NCBI GenBank assembly: GCA_963628035.1
Contig: CAVGED010000096.1
Coordinates: forward strand, 9,547-73,546
Origin: 14-2 sp963628035
Lineage (GTDB): Bacteria > Bacillota > Clostridia > Lachnospirales > Lachnospiraceae
Direction: 5' to 3'
Length of the DNA stretch: 64,000 bases
This document shows positions 52,247 to 60,207 of this stretch, piece after piece. Every line of letters starts with the position of its first letter. Within the stretch, counting starts at the first letter, position 1. Below the pieces are notes generated by a model. That model was given only the letters and a program-made list of their open reading frames with translations. It made no database searches and was not told where the DNA came from. A program made the position numbers and the translations under genes.

Positions 52247-54052
52247 TTATTTTATTGTCTTATAGATCGGTCCGTATGCCTGGCAGGCTCTGAAATCCTG
52301 GCCTTCCTTATTCTGACCGAAGGCATTCCATGAAGCCGGACGGAAGATCTTTTCTTCCGGCACGTTGTGCATAGCAACCGGAATCCGTAGCATGGAGCAC
52401 AGGGTGATCAGGTCAGCCCCGATATGGCCGTAGCTGATGGCTCCATGGTTGGCGCCCCAGTTGTTCATCACATCATAAGCCGTCTTGAAGGCTCCCTCAC
52501 CGGTGGTTCTCGGTGCGAACCAGGTGCAGGGCCAGGTGTAATCCGTGCGCTTCCACAGCACATCGGTCACCTCATCCGGCAGTTTCACAGTCCAACCCTC
52601 TGCAATCTGCAGCATGGGTCCTAAGTTCTTCACCAGATTCAGACGGATCATGGTAACCGGCATCTCTGCATCCGTCACGAAGCGTGAGGAATATCCACCG
52701 CCTCTAAAGTATCCCAGATCCGCATAGTTCCAGGTTACGGCATCCATGATGGCATCCTGGTCTTCCTTCGTCACCTCATACCAGGGCTTCATCACGGGAT
52801 TTCCGTTGGCATCCTTGGCCTTGCCGCAGGCATCCAGGCAGGCAGCGCCGGAATTGATCAGATGGATAAATCCTCCGGCTTCCTTGGCCTTACCCGTAAG
52901 CTCATAGCCGCCCGTGGCCTTTCTTACTGCCTCCGGGCTCCAGTAGGTACGCACATCTGCAAAGATCTGGGCCGAATTGGTAAGCAGCTTACAGAACAGC
53001 ATGCCCAGGCCGTTTAACACATCATTCTCAGTAGCCAAAACATATGGTTCCCTGGCTCCGTTCCAGTCAAAGGAGGTATTCAGAAGCGCCTCCGGATAAT
53101 CGCAGTTGGGATAGAAGTCTGTCCACTGCCGCTGCCCCTGGAAGCCCGCTGCGATGGCATTATGACCTACCATCTCTTCTTCGCAACCCTTAGGCAGATT
53201 GGGATTGCCATTCATCAGATCCTTGATGATGCACATCATCTTAACAACAAATTCCCAATCACCGTCCTTCTGCTCACGGGTTCTCTGCAGTTCTTCCGGA
53301 TTCTTGTCAAAGCCTTCCTTACACTTTTCCTTCGTCCAAGCCAGAGCCTTCTGATACTCTGCTTCGTCATAGATGCCTTCCGTCATACGGCGGATAACCT
53401 CCACCTCATCCACGGATTCCACACGCATACCAAGATATTCTTCAATAAACGCGGGATCAATGATAGAACCGCCGATTCCCATGGTTACGGAACCGATCTG
53501 CAGATAGGACTTTCCACGCATGGTTGCCACTGCAACAGCCGCGCGTCCAAACCGCAGCAGCTTCTCCTTCACGTCTTCCGGAATGGCTGTATCGTCAGCC
53601 TCGCACACATCATGACCGTAGATACCGAACGCCGGCAGTCCCTTCTGGGCGTGTGTAGCCAGCACAGAAGCCAGATAGACGGCTCCCGGACGCTCCGTAC
53701 CATTGAAGCCCCAGACTGCCTTGATGGTCATAGGATCCATATCCATAGTCTCTGCACCGTAGCACCAGCAGGGTGTCACGGTCAGGGTGATGTCCACACC
53801 CGCCTTCTTAAACTTGTCTGCACAGGCCGCTGCCTCAGCCACACGGCCGATGGTGGTGTCGGCGATGATAACCTTCACCGGCTCACCGTTGCTGTACTTA
53901 ATATTCTCCTCAAATAATTTTGCAGCGGACTTCGCCATATTCATGGTCTGGTTCTCCAGGGACTCCCGAACCTTCAAGGCTCCTCTTCTGCCATCGATGG
54001 TGGGACGGATCCCGATCACCGGATAATCCCCGATCAGTCTTGATTTTGCCAT
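52247..54052 (-). CDS. fucI: L-fucose isomerase
   Basis: Converts L-fucose to L-fuculose, the first committed step of fucose use. The 601-residue protein has the family opening GDYPVIGIRPTIDGRRGALKVRESLE and the central DVCEADDTAIPEDVKE. EEMVGHNAIAAGFQGQRQWTDFYPN follows, plus the C-terminal HNVPEEKIFRPASWNAFG. The start at 54052 has AAGGAGG 12 bases before it. Fuculokinase and aldolase genes are not in the window. Transcription probably starts near 54164 under control of the adjacent LacI regulator. Confidence 0.95.
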   Translation of the reverse strand: MAKSRLIGDYPVIGIRPTIDGRRGALKVRESLENQTMNMAKSAAKLFEENIKYSNGEPVKVIIADTTIGRVAEAAACADKFKKAGVDITLTVTPCWCYGAETMDMDPMTIKAVWGFNGTERPGAVYLASVLATHAQKGLPAFGIYGHDVCEADDTAIPEDVKEKLLRFGRAAVAVATMRGKSYLQIGSVTMGIGGSIIDPAFIEEYLGMRVESVDEVEVIRRMTEGIYDEAEYQKALAWTKEKCKEGFDKNPEELQRTREQKDGDWEFVVKMMCIIKDLMNGNPNLPKGCEEEMVGHNAIAAGFQGQRQWTDFYPNCDYPEALLNTSFDWNGAREPYVLATENDVLNGLGMLFCKLLTNSAQIFADVRTYWSPEAVRKATGGYELTGKAKEAGGFIHLINSGAACLDACGKAKDANGNPVMKPWYEVTKEDQDAIMDAVTWNYADLGYFRGGGYSSRFVTDAEMPVTMIRLNLVKNLGPMLQIAEGWTVKLPDEVTDVLWKRTDYTWPCTWFAPRTTGEGAFKTAYDVMNNWGANHGAISYGHIGADLITLCSMLRIPVAMHNVPEEKIFRPASWNAFGQNKEGQDFRACQAYGPIYKTIK

Positions 54053-54088
54053 AATTACATTCCTCCTTCTTGTTAGATGCATCAGCCA

Positions 54089-54102
54089 CGAAACGGTTCG
54101 CT
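54089..54102. promoter_or_regulatory. Fucose operator 2, inside the fucI leader
   Basis: CGAAACGGTTCGCT, identical over 14 bases to operator 1. It lies about 65-75 bp downstream of the predicted transcription start, where bound repressor would block elongation or form a loop with operator 1. Confidence 0.65.
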
Positions 54103-54170
54103 CTACTCTCCCCGCATATCATCGGCCATTTTGGATGATTCAATCCTTTCATCATCCTGTTTTTAGTGCA

Positions 54171-54199
54171 ATTATACTATTTTTTTATAGGTTCGTCAA
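54171..54199 (-). promoter_or_regulatory. Sigma-A promoter of fucI-fucU
   Basis: Minus strand TTGACG (54194-54199), 17-bp spacer, TATAAT (54171-54176). Operator 1 begins eight bases upstream of the -35. Confidence 0.8.
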
Positions 54200-54206
54200 T
54201 ACGTTT

Positions 54207-54226
54207 AAAGCGAAACGGTTCGCTTT
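54207..54226. promoter_or_regulatory. Fucose operator 1, upstream of the -35
   Basis: AAAGCGAAACGGTTCGCTTT, a near-perfect palindrome with a LacI-family core (AAACGGTT). The shared core recurs 122 bp away as operator 2. The LacI-family regulator encoded at 54461-55459 is the likely binder. Confidence 0.72.
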
Positions 54227-54240
54227 TGTTGTGCAAAGCG

Positions 54241-54432
54241 TTACTATTCGCAGCACGCATATGTCAGCAAACAGATTCATCGAGCTTGCTCGTAAGAAGC
54301 TGTTTGTTGATGTATGTGTGACTGGAATCAGGAACCTCCACCCACATAAGCAAAACAGAAAGTTGCACAGCAACGACAGACAGCTCTGCTGGCTGGTTTT
54401 GCGCATGTGCGTGGAGGGGCTGCGAATAGTAA
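54241..54432. repeat. 192-bp structured element bounded by 14-bp inverted repeats
   Basis: TTACTATTCGCAGC at 54241-54254 is the exact inverse of GCTGCGAATAGTAA at 54419-54432. Inside are smaller hairpins: CAGCAAACAG with CTGTTTGTTG enclosing CGAGC/GCTCG, and CAGACAGC with GCTGGCTG. The layout suggests a dispersed non-coding repeat (MITE-like) or a structured RNA after the LacI gene. No transposase is present, and no clean target duplication is seen. Confidence 0.6.
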
Positions 54433-54460
54433 TGTCAAAGCCATTTATCCATGACTCTTC

Positions 54461-55459
54461 TCAAAGCTTCCGAATCGAATGTCCCTTGCGTATCTCAATG
54501 CTGAAATTCACCTTCATCGGTGCGTCCTGGTTCTCATGCTCCATGCGGCGCAGCAGAAGTTCCACCGCCTTCGCGCAGATCTGCTCCATGGGCTGCACTG
54601 CGATCCATATTTTGGGCCGCACCACACGTGAAACGATCAGATCGTCAAAGCCGACAATAGAAATATCCTCCGGCCAGGAGAGGTCCGACTCATTGACCGC
54701 CATGATTCCTCCCAGGGTTGTCTCATAATTTCCCAGGAAAACCGCTGTGGGGCGGTCAGTCATCTGAAGCAGCTCCTTCATGCTCTTGTATCCCAGCTCA
54801 AAGGAATGGCGGCCCAGCCGCTCATATCCTGCCGGAATCGGCAGCCCTGCCTCGTTCATGGCATTCCGATACCCGGCTACACGATCAATGCCGGAATATT
54901 CCACGTCGGAGGAGATCACTGCTATCTTCTCATGATTGTTCTCGATCAGCAGCTTCACAGCACGGTAGGCAGCCGTGCGGTTATCAATCCCAACGAAATC
55001 AAATTCTTCATCCTGGAAGGAACGATCCACCAGCACTACCGGAACGTTGGCCTCTCTGGCCGGATTCATAAATCTGCCACTGATATTGACCGGAAGGATC
55101 AGGATTCCGTCCACTTTTTTATTCAACAGGAAGCGAAGGTTCTGCTCTTCAATTTCCTGATCATTAGCAGAATCGCAGATCAGAAGACCATATCCCATCC
55201 TTCGAAGTTCATTACCGATATAGTGAAGCATACTCCCCACAAAGAAGCTCTCGATATCGTAGACCATAACTCCAACCATTTTGGTCTTATTCGTCACCAG
55301 TCCTCTGGCAATCTCGTTGACTTCATAGTGAAGGGCATCGATAGCCTCCTCGATCAATTCCTTGTTCTGTGGGAGCACATTTCCTCCGTTGAGGTATTTT
55401 GATATGGTAGCAAGGGATAACCCTGTGCGGTTTTTAATATCACGAATGGTAGCTGGCAT
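54461..55459 (-). CDS. LacI-family transcriptional regulator, probable fucose repressor
   Basis: A 332-residue regulator. The N-terminal helix-turn-helix is ATIRDIKNRTGLSLATISKYLNGG (residues 3-26) with a hinge helix near 50, followed by a periplasmic-binding-protein-like effector domain (ARGLVTNKTKMVGVMVYDIESFF onward). It lies just upstream of fucI on the same strand, and two matching LacI-type operators flank the fucI promoter, so fucose or fuculose is the likely inducer. No clear ribosome site precedes its ATG, suggesting low expression, as usual for a repressor. Confidence 0.88.
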   Translation of the reverse strand: MPATIRDIKNRTGLSLATISKYLNGGNVLPQNKELIEEAIDALHYEVNEIARGLVTNKTKMVGVMVYDIESFFVGSMLHYIGNELRRMGYGLLICDSANDQEIEEQNLRFLLNKKVDGILILPVNISGRFMNPAREANVPVVLVDRSFQDEEFDFVGIDNRTAAYRAVKLLIENNHEKIAVISSDVEYSGIDRVAGYRNAMNEAGLPIPAGYERLGRHSFELGYKSMKELLQMTDRPTAVFLGNYETTLGGIMAVNESDLSWPEDISIVGFDDLIVSRVVRPKIWIAVQPMEQICAKAVELLLRRMEHENQDAPMKVNFSIEIRKGHSIRKL

Positions 55460-55523
55460 AGGTTTTTTCTATATTCCGCGTCCTTGTTAAGAGGGTACGG
55501 AAACCCTTTCATTATTTTTGTTA

Positions 55524-55823
55524 TCAATCAAAGATTCTCGTAATATCCTGATATCGGTTAACATCACGATAAATCTCTACATACTCGCTACTTACCTTGT
55601 AGATGATCACATAATCTTCCCATACCGCATATTTATAATCTGTCCGAAAGCTGACTCGTCTGGAAAGATCTGCTCCCATTCCCGGAAACATCTGAAGATT
55701 CTTGAACTTGCTATAAATTTCCTGTATGGTTTTTGCCGCATATTCTTCATTATCTTCAGCGATATAATCCCGGATATTTTTCAGATCTTTTGCAACAATC
55801 GGATTAATCCGCAGTTTTAACAT
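55524..55823 (-). CDS. RelE/ParE-family toxin
   Basis: A 99-residue toxin beginning MLKLRINPIVAKDLKNIRDYIAEDNEEYAAKTIQEI and ending YVEIYRDVNRYQDITRIF, the ParE/RelE fold. ParE toxins poison gyrase and RelE toxins cut mRNA; the sequence does not settle which applies. The start at 55823 lies directly after the antitoxin stop, so the two genes are coupled. Confidence 0.87.
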   Translation of the reverse strand: MLKLRINPIVAKDLKNIRDYIAEDNEEYAAKTIQEIYSKFKNLQMFPGMGADLSRRVSFRTDYKYAVWEDYVIIYKVSSEYVEIYRDVNRYQDITRIFD

Positions 55824-55824
55824 C

Positions 55825-56073
55825 TTATTCCCCCACAAGTGCTTTCAGTTCGTCCAGATCAAGCCAGCCTTCGCCGTCTTTCACTGCTTCTTCGGCTTCC
55901 TGTAGCTTCATCAGAAGCTTCTTTTCTGCACGTTCACGCTCGTAATCTTCAATATCCAAGACTACAAAACGTCCCCTGCCATTTTTAGTCAGATATACTG
56001 GTTCTCCTTTGTGGCAGTTCTTCAGGACTTCATTATAATTTCTCAAATCAGATACTGGTAAAATATTTGCCAT
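55825..56073 (-). CDS. Phd/YefM-family antitoxin
   Basis: An 82-residue antitoxin: N-terminal DNA-binding fold (MANILPVSDLRNYNEVLKNCHKGEPVYLTKNGRGRFVVLDIEDYE) and an acidic C-terminal tail (EEAVKDGEGWLDLDELKALVGE) that would wrap the toxin. It precedes its toxin, the usual order, with a GAGGAG-type ribosome site. Such antitoxins repress their own promoter; a palindromic leader at 56134-56166 is a possible site. Confidence 0.88.
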   Translation of the reverse strand: MANILPVSDLRNYNEVLKNCHKGEPVYLTKNGRGRFVVLDIEDYERERAEKKLLMKLQEAEEAVKDGEGWLDLDELKALVGE

Positions 56074-56133
56074 GTCCTTTCAGCTCCTCTCTTGGATAAA
56101 GCGGACATTCGCATCCGCATTCGCTCCTTGCTC

Positions 56134-56166
56134 ATGAACACAGCCCGCTGTGCGATCTGTGTTCAT
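56134..56166. promoter_or_regulatory. Inverted repeat in the antitoxin leader
   Basis: ATGAACACAG (56134-56143) and CTGTGTTCAT (56157-56166) are perfect 10-bp arms around 13 nt, 12-45 bases after the predicted start of the toxin-antitoxin transcript. It could be an antitoxin operator or an RNA hairpin. Confidence 0.5.
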
Positions 56167-56184
56167 ATTCTTTCTGTTATTTAT

Positions 56185-56212
56185 ATTATACACAAAAAGC
56201 TGTAAAATTCAA
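56185..56212 (-). promoter_or_regulatory. Sigma-A promoter of the toxin-antitoxin pair
   Basis: Minus strand TTGAAT (56207-56212), 16-bp spacer, TATAAT (56185-56190). The -35 lies inside the loop of the upstream terminator hairpin. Confidence 0.62.
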
Positions 56213-56233
56213 CGTGGATTTTTACAGCTTTTT
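56194..56233. terminator. Bidirectional terminator after the LD-carboxypeptidase gene
   Basis: AAAAAGCTGTAAAA (56194-56207) and TTTTACAGCTTTTT (56220-56233) form a perfect 14-bp stem with a 12-nt loop. T-runs lie on both sides. It starts 20 bp after the LD-carboxypeptidase stop codon. Confidence 0.8.
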
Positions 56234-56252
56234 GCGCTGATACCAATTGTAA

Positions 56253-57239
56253 CTACTCGTGCTCGTGCCGGAAAAATTCAATCTGTGGAGTTTCCCCTTC
56301 CGGGGTCTCGATTACGCAAAACATTCCCAGTGGCAGTGTTCCCATGGGATATCTGTGGTCTGAGCATACATTCCCAATCACCGGTATTCGAAGTTTCTTA
56401 AAAAATTCCTCCAGAAGATTTTCGATTGTCCACAATCGACTGCTGCCTCTGCCTTTCCCTGTCGAACCCGACGTGTCCATCGCCACACCGCTGCAGTCCG
56501 TGAAATCCCCAAGCAAGATGCCCCGGACGTCCTGAAACATCCCGGCATACTGCATTTGCGTCAAATACATATGGATTCTCGAAACACTCTCACCGATATC
56601 CTCCAGAAAAAGGATCTTTTCATCTGTATTTGGCGCATAAGGCGTGCCAAGGGAACGTGCCAGTACCGAGAGATTTCCGCCTGTCAGAATCCCCTGTGCA
56701 TATCCCGGGACAAGTACCCTTAGCTTCTCTCCGGGAGGATTTTCAAAGACCCAGGACGCCTTTCCACTCAAAGCTGTGAACAGACTTCGTAATGTATATT
56801 CATCTGTCCATGTCAGCCGACAGAGATCAGGCTTCACCATAGGCCCATGAAAAGTAACCAGGCCGCAACACCTCTGCAACACTGTATGAAGGCTGGTTAC
56901 ATCACTGTAGCCCACAAATATCTTGGGATTGCGGCGGATACAATCATAGTCCAGATAAGGGAGCACTTGGGAGCTTCCGTATCCGCCGCGGACACAGAAT
57001 ATTGCCTCCACGCCCGGATCCGCAAACATATAGTTTATATCGTTTGCCCGATCTATGGCTGTTCCGGCCAGATATCCATAGAGATTATCGTCACGTTTTA
57101 GGCTCTCTCCGGTTATCACCCGAAAGCCAAGACTTCTAAGGCAGATCTCACAGTTTCTGCGCTCCTGTGGTGTCACCGGTGATGCAGGCGCAATAAGCCC
57201 CACACAGGCACCGAGAGCAATTGGTTGCGGATATATCAT
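56253..57239 (-). CDS. LD-carboxypeptidase, peptidase family S66
   Basis: A 328-residue serine peptidase that trims murein tetrapeptides or related substrates such as microcin C. It opens ACVGLIAPASPVTPQERR and has CVRGGYGSSQVLPYLDYD. The nucleophilic serine is in FVGYSDVTSLHTVL, with the downstream Glu and His of the Ser-Glu-His triad in the LFLEDIGES and CSDHRYPMGTLPLG regions. No signal peptide is seen, so it is probably cytoplasmic and recycles cell-wall peptides. It is divergent from the M20 amidohydrolase. Confidence 0.88.
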   Translation of the reverse strand: MIYPQPIALGACVGLIAPASPVTPQERRNCEICLRSLGFRVITGESLKRDDNLYGYLAGTAIDRANDINYMFADPGVEAIFCVRGGYGSSQVLPYLDYDCIRRNPKIFVGYSDVTSLHTVLQRCCGLVTFHGPMVKPDLCRLTWTDEYTLRSLFTALSGKASWVFENPPGEKLRVLVPGYAQGILTGGNLSVLARSLGTPYAPNTDEKILFLEDIGESVSRIHMYLTQMQYAGMFQDVRGILLGDFTDCSGVAMDTSGSTGKGRGSSRLWTIENLLEEFFKKLRIPVIGNVCSDHRYPMGTLPLGMFCVIETPEGETPQIEFFRHEHE

Positions 57240-57276
57240 AAGCGTTCTTCCTTGTGAAGCTTTTGTTTAGAACTAT

Positions 57277-57305
57277 GCTATATTCGCCGGGGTTATTCCG
57301 GTAAA
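57277..57305 (-). promoter_or_regulatory. Possible promoter of the LD-carboxypeptidase gene
   Basis: Minus strand TTTACC (57300-57305), 17-bp spacer, TATAGC (57277-57282), placed back-to-back with the divergent promoter. Confidence 0.45.
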
Positions 57306-57307
57306 CT

Positions 57308-57336
57308 TTCATAATCCACCCCCACCGACATATAAT
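57308..57336 (+). promoter_or_regulatory. Promoter of the M20 amidohydrolase gene
   Basis: TTCATA (57308-57313), 17-bp spacer, TATAAT (57331-57336). The two divergent -35 elements are only two bases apart, so RNA polymerase probably cannot occupy both at once. Confidence 0.55.
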
Positions 57337-57364
57337 AAAGCAACGCCCCTCTCAAGGAGCCCCC

Positions 57365-58627
57365 ATGAGTCCGATCCTGCCCCCTAATGCAACCGCATCG
57401 GTAAGTCAAAGCCCTCCGGGGTCAACGCCACTGACCGCAGACATCGATACTTTCCTTGCACAACACGCCCCGGAATTCATCCAGATTCGCCGCAGACTCC
57501 ATCAGCTGGCGGAGCTCTCCACTCTGGAATACGAGACTGGCCGCTATATCTGCAGCCTGCTTTCCCATTGGGATATTCCCTATGAATATCCGGTCGCCGA
57601 TACCGGCCTCATCGCTACCATTCACGGTAGGGCTCCCGGCAAAACCGTCGCACTGCGGGCAGACATGGATGCGCTTCCCATCTATGAGGATCAACGATGC
57701 CCCTTCCATTCCTTAAATCCCGGTGTCATGCATGCATGTGGTCACGACGCTCATATGACCATTGCCCTGGGAGCTGCCCGGTATTTCAAGCAGATGGAAG
57801 CCTCCTTCTCAGGCTGCGTCCGTATCTTCTTCCAGCCTGCCGAGGAAACCATCGGCGGTGCAGCGCGGATGATGGCGGAAGGCTGTATGGAGCACCCGCC
57901 GGTAGATTACTGTATCGGTCTGCACATGGCTCCCTATCTGGAAACCGGAACCATTGAGACCAGATACGGCAAGCTCTATGCCGCCTCCGATGAGGTAGGT
58001 ATCACGCTTCATGGCCGAAGCTGCCACGGCGCATACCCGGAGTCCGGCGTAGATGCCATCGTCATGGCCGCAGCCCTGATCTCCTCCCTTCAGACCATCG
58101 CAAGCCGCAATGTCTCCCCGCTGGATCAATATGTCCTGACCCTGGGAACAATCCGGGGAGGAAACGCCCACAATATCATCGCGGACAGTGTGGATCTGAC
58201 CGGAGCCCTGCGCACCACAGCTCCTGTCACCCGCTCCCGCGTCAAGGAACTGATCCGACAACAGGTACAGGGAATTGCAGACAGCTTCGGCGGAACCGGA
58301 CTTGTAACCTTTTCACCAGGATACGACGCGCTGATCAACTCCGATGCGCTGGTGGATAAGCTGCGGGAGGTTGCAATTCCCATTCTCGGTAAGGAACATG
58401 TGCTCTGGAAAGAAGCTCCCGGCATGGGTGTAGAGGACTTCTCCTCCTTCCTTGCCAAAGTTCCCGGCGTCTTCTACCACCTGGGTTGTGGAAATAAAGA
58501 AAGAGGCCAGACTGCTCCTCTCCACAGCAGGGAATTCTCCCCGGATGAGAACAGTCTGGCCATCGGAATCCGGCTTCAGACAATGCTTGCGCTGTCACTG
58601 CTTTCCACCCCTTTGCCTCAATCGTGA
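57365..58627 (+). CDS. M20-family amidohydrolase (hippurate hydrolase type)
   Basis: A 420-residue metallo-amidohydrolase that removes acyl groups from amino acids or similar amides. Metal and catalytic regions: VALRADMDALPI, VMHACGHDAHMTIALGAA, FFQPAEETIGGAARMMAEGCME, and the C-terminal MGVEDFSSFLAKVPGVFYHLGCGN. A dimerisation domain lies between about residues 195 and 320. The start has AAGGAG six bases upstream. The exact acyl-amino acid substrate is unknown. Confidence 0.9.
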   Translation: MSPILPPNATASVSQSPPGSTPLTADIDTFLAQHAPEFIQIRRRLHQLAELSTLEYETGRYICSLLSHWDIPYEYPVADTGLIATIHGRAPGKTVALRADMDALPIYEDQRCPFHSLNPGVMHACGHDAHMTIALGAARYFKQMEASFSGCVRIFFQPAEETIGGAARMMAEGCMEHPPVDYCIGLHMAPYLETGTIETRYGKLYAASDEVGITLHGRSCHGAYPESGVDAIVMAAALISSLQTIASRNVSPLDQYVLTLGTIRGGNAHNIIADSVDLTGALRTTAPVTRSRVKELIRQQVQGIADSFGGTGLVTFSPGYDALINSDALVDKLREVAIPILGKEHVLWKEAPGMGVEDFSSFLAKVPGVFYHLGCGNKERGQTAPLHSREFSPDENSLAIGIRLQTMLALSLLSTPLPQS

Positions 58628-58650
58628 CAGTTCAGCCCGCGCCATTCGCT

Positions 58651-60027
58651 TTACATCAGCAGCGGCAAAAACAGCCTTGCCAGGTTTAGGAAGATAAAGA
58701 ATCCAAGCACATCCGTCGCCGCTGTTAGGAAGATGGAGGACGCCAGCGCCGGATCCTGTCCCAGCGCCTTGAAGATCAACGGAATCACCGCCCCGCAGAA
58801 TCCTGCGATCACCTGATTGGCGATCATCGCCAGAAAGATGATACACCCCAGATAAAAATTTCCATAAATAAAATATACGATAAGCCCGGTAGCAATTCCC
58901 ATCAGCACGCCGTCCACCAGCCCAACGACTGCCTCACGGCCGATCAGCCGCCAGCTCTTCTTCAATTCCACCTCGCCAAGAGCAATACTTCGGATCATGA
59001 TGGACAATGTCTGGTTTCCGGCATTTCCGCCCATCCCGGTAACGATCGTCATGGTGGCTGACAACGCCACCACCTGGGCGATAATGCTCTCGAAGCTTCG
59101 AATGGCAAAGGACGACAGGAAGGCCGTCAGCAGATTCACACACAGCCACGGCAGCCTGCGTCGTACAGACTGTGGAATGCTGCTGTCGATGGTCTCCTCC
59201 TTATTGACACCGGCCAGCTTCAGCATATCCTCCGTGTGCTCCTCCATGATAACATCGATGATATCATCCACCGTGATGATACCGAGGAGAACCTTCTTAC
59301 GGTTGACCACAGGGATCGCCTTCAGGTCGTACTTGGACACCAGAAGGGCAACCTCCTCCTGATCCGTCTCCGGTTCCACATAGACAACCTCTTCGTCACT
59401 GATGCTCTCCAGTGTCTCCTCATCATCGGTGATAAGGATATCCCGAAGGTCCGCACTTCCCACCAACTGTCTCTGGCCGTTCAGCACATAGATCGTCTCA
59501 ATCAGTTCCGTTCTCGGCGCGATCTCCTTGATCTTGCGCAGCGCTTCCCCTATGGTGAGATGGCCGTTTAAGGCGACATAAGCCGGAGTCATGATACCAC
59601 CGGCAGAATCCTCCTCATAGCCCAGAAGCTCCGTAATGATCTTTTTCTCCCCGCCCCGCATGAGGTCGATGAGCTGCTTTCTCCGGTCGATCTTCAGGTT
59701 TCCGAGAATGTCTACAATATCATCCTTCTGCATATAGGCAAAGATTGCAAGGATCCGGCTATTATCCAGAAAACCGGTGAGTTTGACCTGAAGCTCCTCT
59801 CCGGCTTCCTCTAAAAGCTGTGCCAGCTTCTCATCATCCGCAAGGCTGCAGAACTGCCCGATCAGCTCCTCATCCCACTCCTCCATGGCTTCCGCCAGGT
59901 CAACGGGATGCATGTGCGCATATAATTCATCAATCTTCTCTCTGTCTGCCCGCTCCAGAGCCTCCACAAACTGTTCCAGCCGCTCTGCAAGCAGCTCTTC
60001 CGGGCTGCGTTCTGCTTCCTGCTCCAT
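58651..60027 (-). CDS. mgtE: Magnesium transporter MgtE
   Basis: A 458-residue magnesium channel/transporter: N-terminal helical domain (about 10-135), two CBS domains (about 140-260) that sense magnesium, a linking helix and five membrane helices. The pore signature GMGGNAGNQT and the DPALASSIFLTAATDVLGFF segment are present. Gating is expected from magnesium binding to the acidic N and CBS domains. The leader is only about 55 nt with no visible M-box riboswitch, so control is probably at the protein level. Confidence 0.95.
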   Translation of the reverse strand: MEQEAERSPEELLAERLEQFVEALERADREKIDELYAHMHPVDLAEAMEEWDEELIGQFCSLADDEKLAQLLEEAGEELQVKLTGFLDNSRILAIFAYMQKDDIVDILGNLKIDRRKQLIDLMRGGEKKIITELLGYEEDSAGGIMTPAYVALNGHLTIGEALRKIKEIAPRTELIETIYVLNGQRQLVGSADLRDILITDDEETLESISDEEVVYVEPETDQEEVALLVSKYDLKAIPVVNRKKVLLGIITVDDIIDVIMEEHTEDMLKLAGVNKEETIDSSIPQSVRRRLPWLCVNLLTAFLSSFAIRSFESIIAQVVALSATMTIVTGMGGNAGNQTLSIMIRSIALGEVELKKSWRLIGREAVVGLVDGVLMGIATGLIVYFIYGNFYLGCIIFLAMIANQVIAGFCGAVIPLIFKALGQDPALASSIFLTAATDVLGFFIFLNLARLFLPLLM

Positions 60028-60088
60028 CTTCCATACCTGCCTTCCCTCTCCGCCGTCTACCGATATTTTTGAAACATCATATGATTAA

Positions 60089-60117
60089 ATAATAGCACAA
60101 GCCCTCCCTGTAGGCAA
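60089..60117 (-). promoter_or_regulatory. Sigma-A promoter of mgtE
   Basis: Minus strand TTGCCT (60112-60117), 17-bp spacer, TATTAT (60089-60094). Confidence 0.6.
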
Positions 60118-60207
60118 CGAAATATATATTTTTTAACTTTCTCTTCATTTTCTTTTAAAAAAAGTGTATTATACTAGGTAGAAAAACAACCCTGGAGGTA
60201 TTCTGTT

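Larger units (their letters stand above)
54053..54460. other. Regulatory gap between the LacI-family gene and fucI
   Basis: This 408-bp stretch has no credible gene. From right to left on the minus strand it holds a 192-bp structured element (54241-54432), operator 1 (54207-54226), a sigma-A promoter (54171-54199), a leader of about 110 nt and operator 2 (54089-54102). A 73-codon open frame at 54185-54406 is not considered real. Confidence 0.8.

Noticed and set aside
54185..54406. 73-codon open frame on the minus strand between the LacI gene and fucI
   Set aside because: It spans operator 1, the -35 region and most of the hairpin element, has no ribosome site, and its composition looks like translated repeat DNA.
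60028..60090. M-box magnesium riboswitch before mgtE
   Set aside because: The leader is only about 55 nt, far too short for the M-box.
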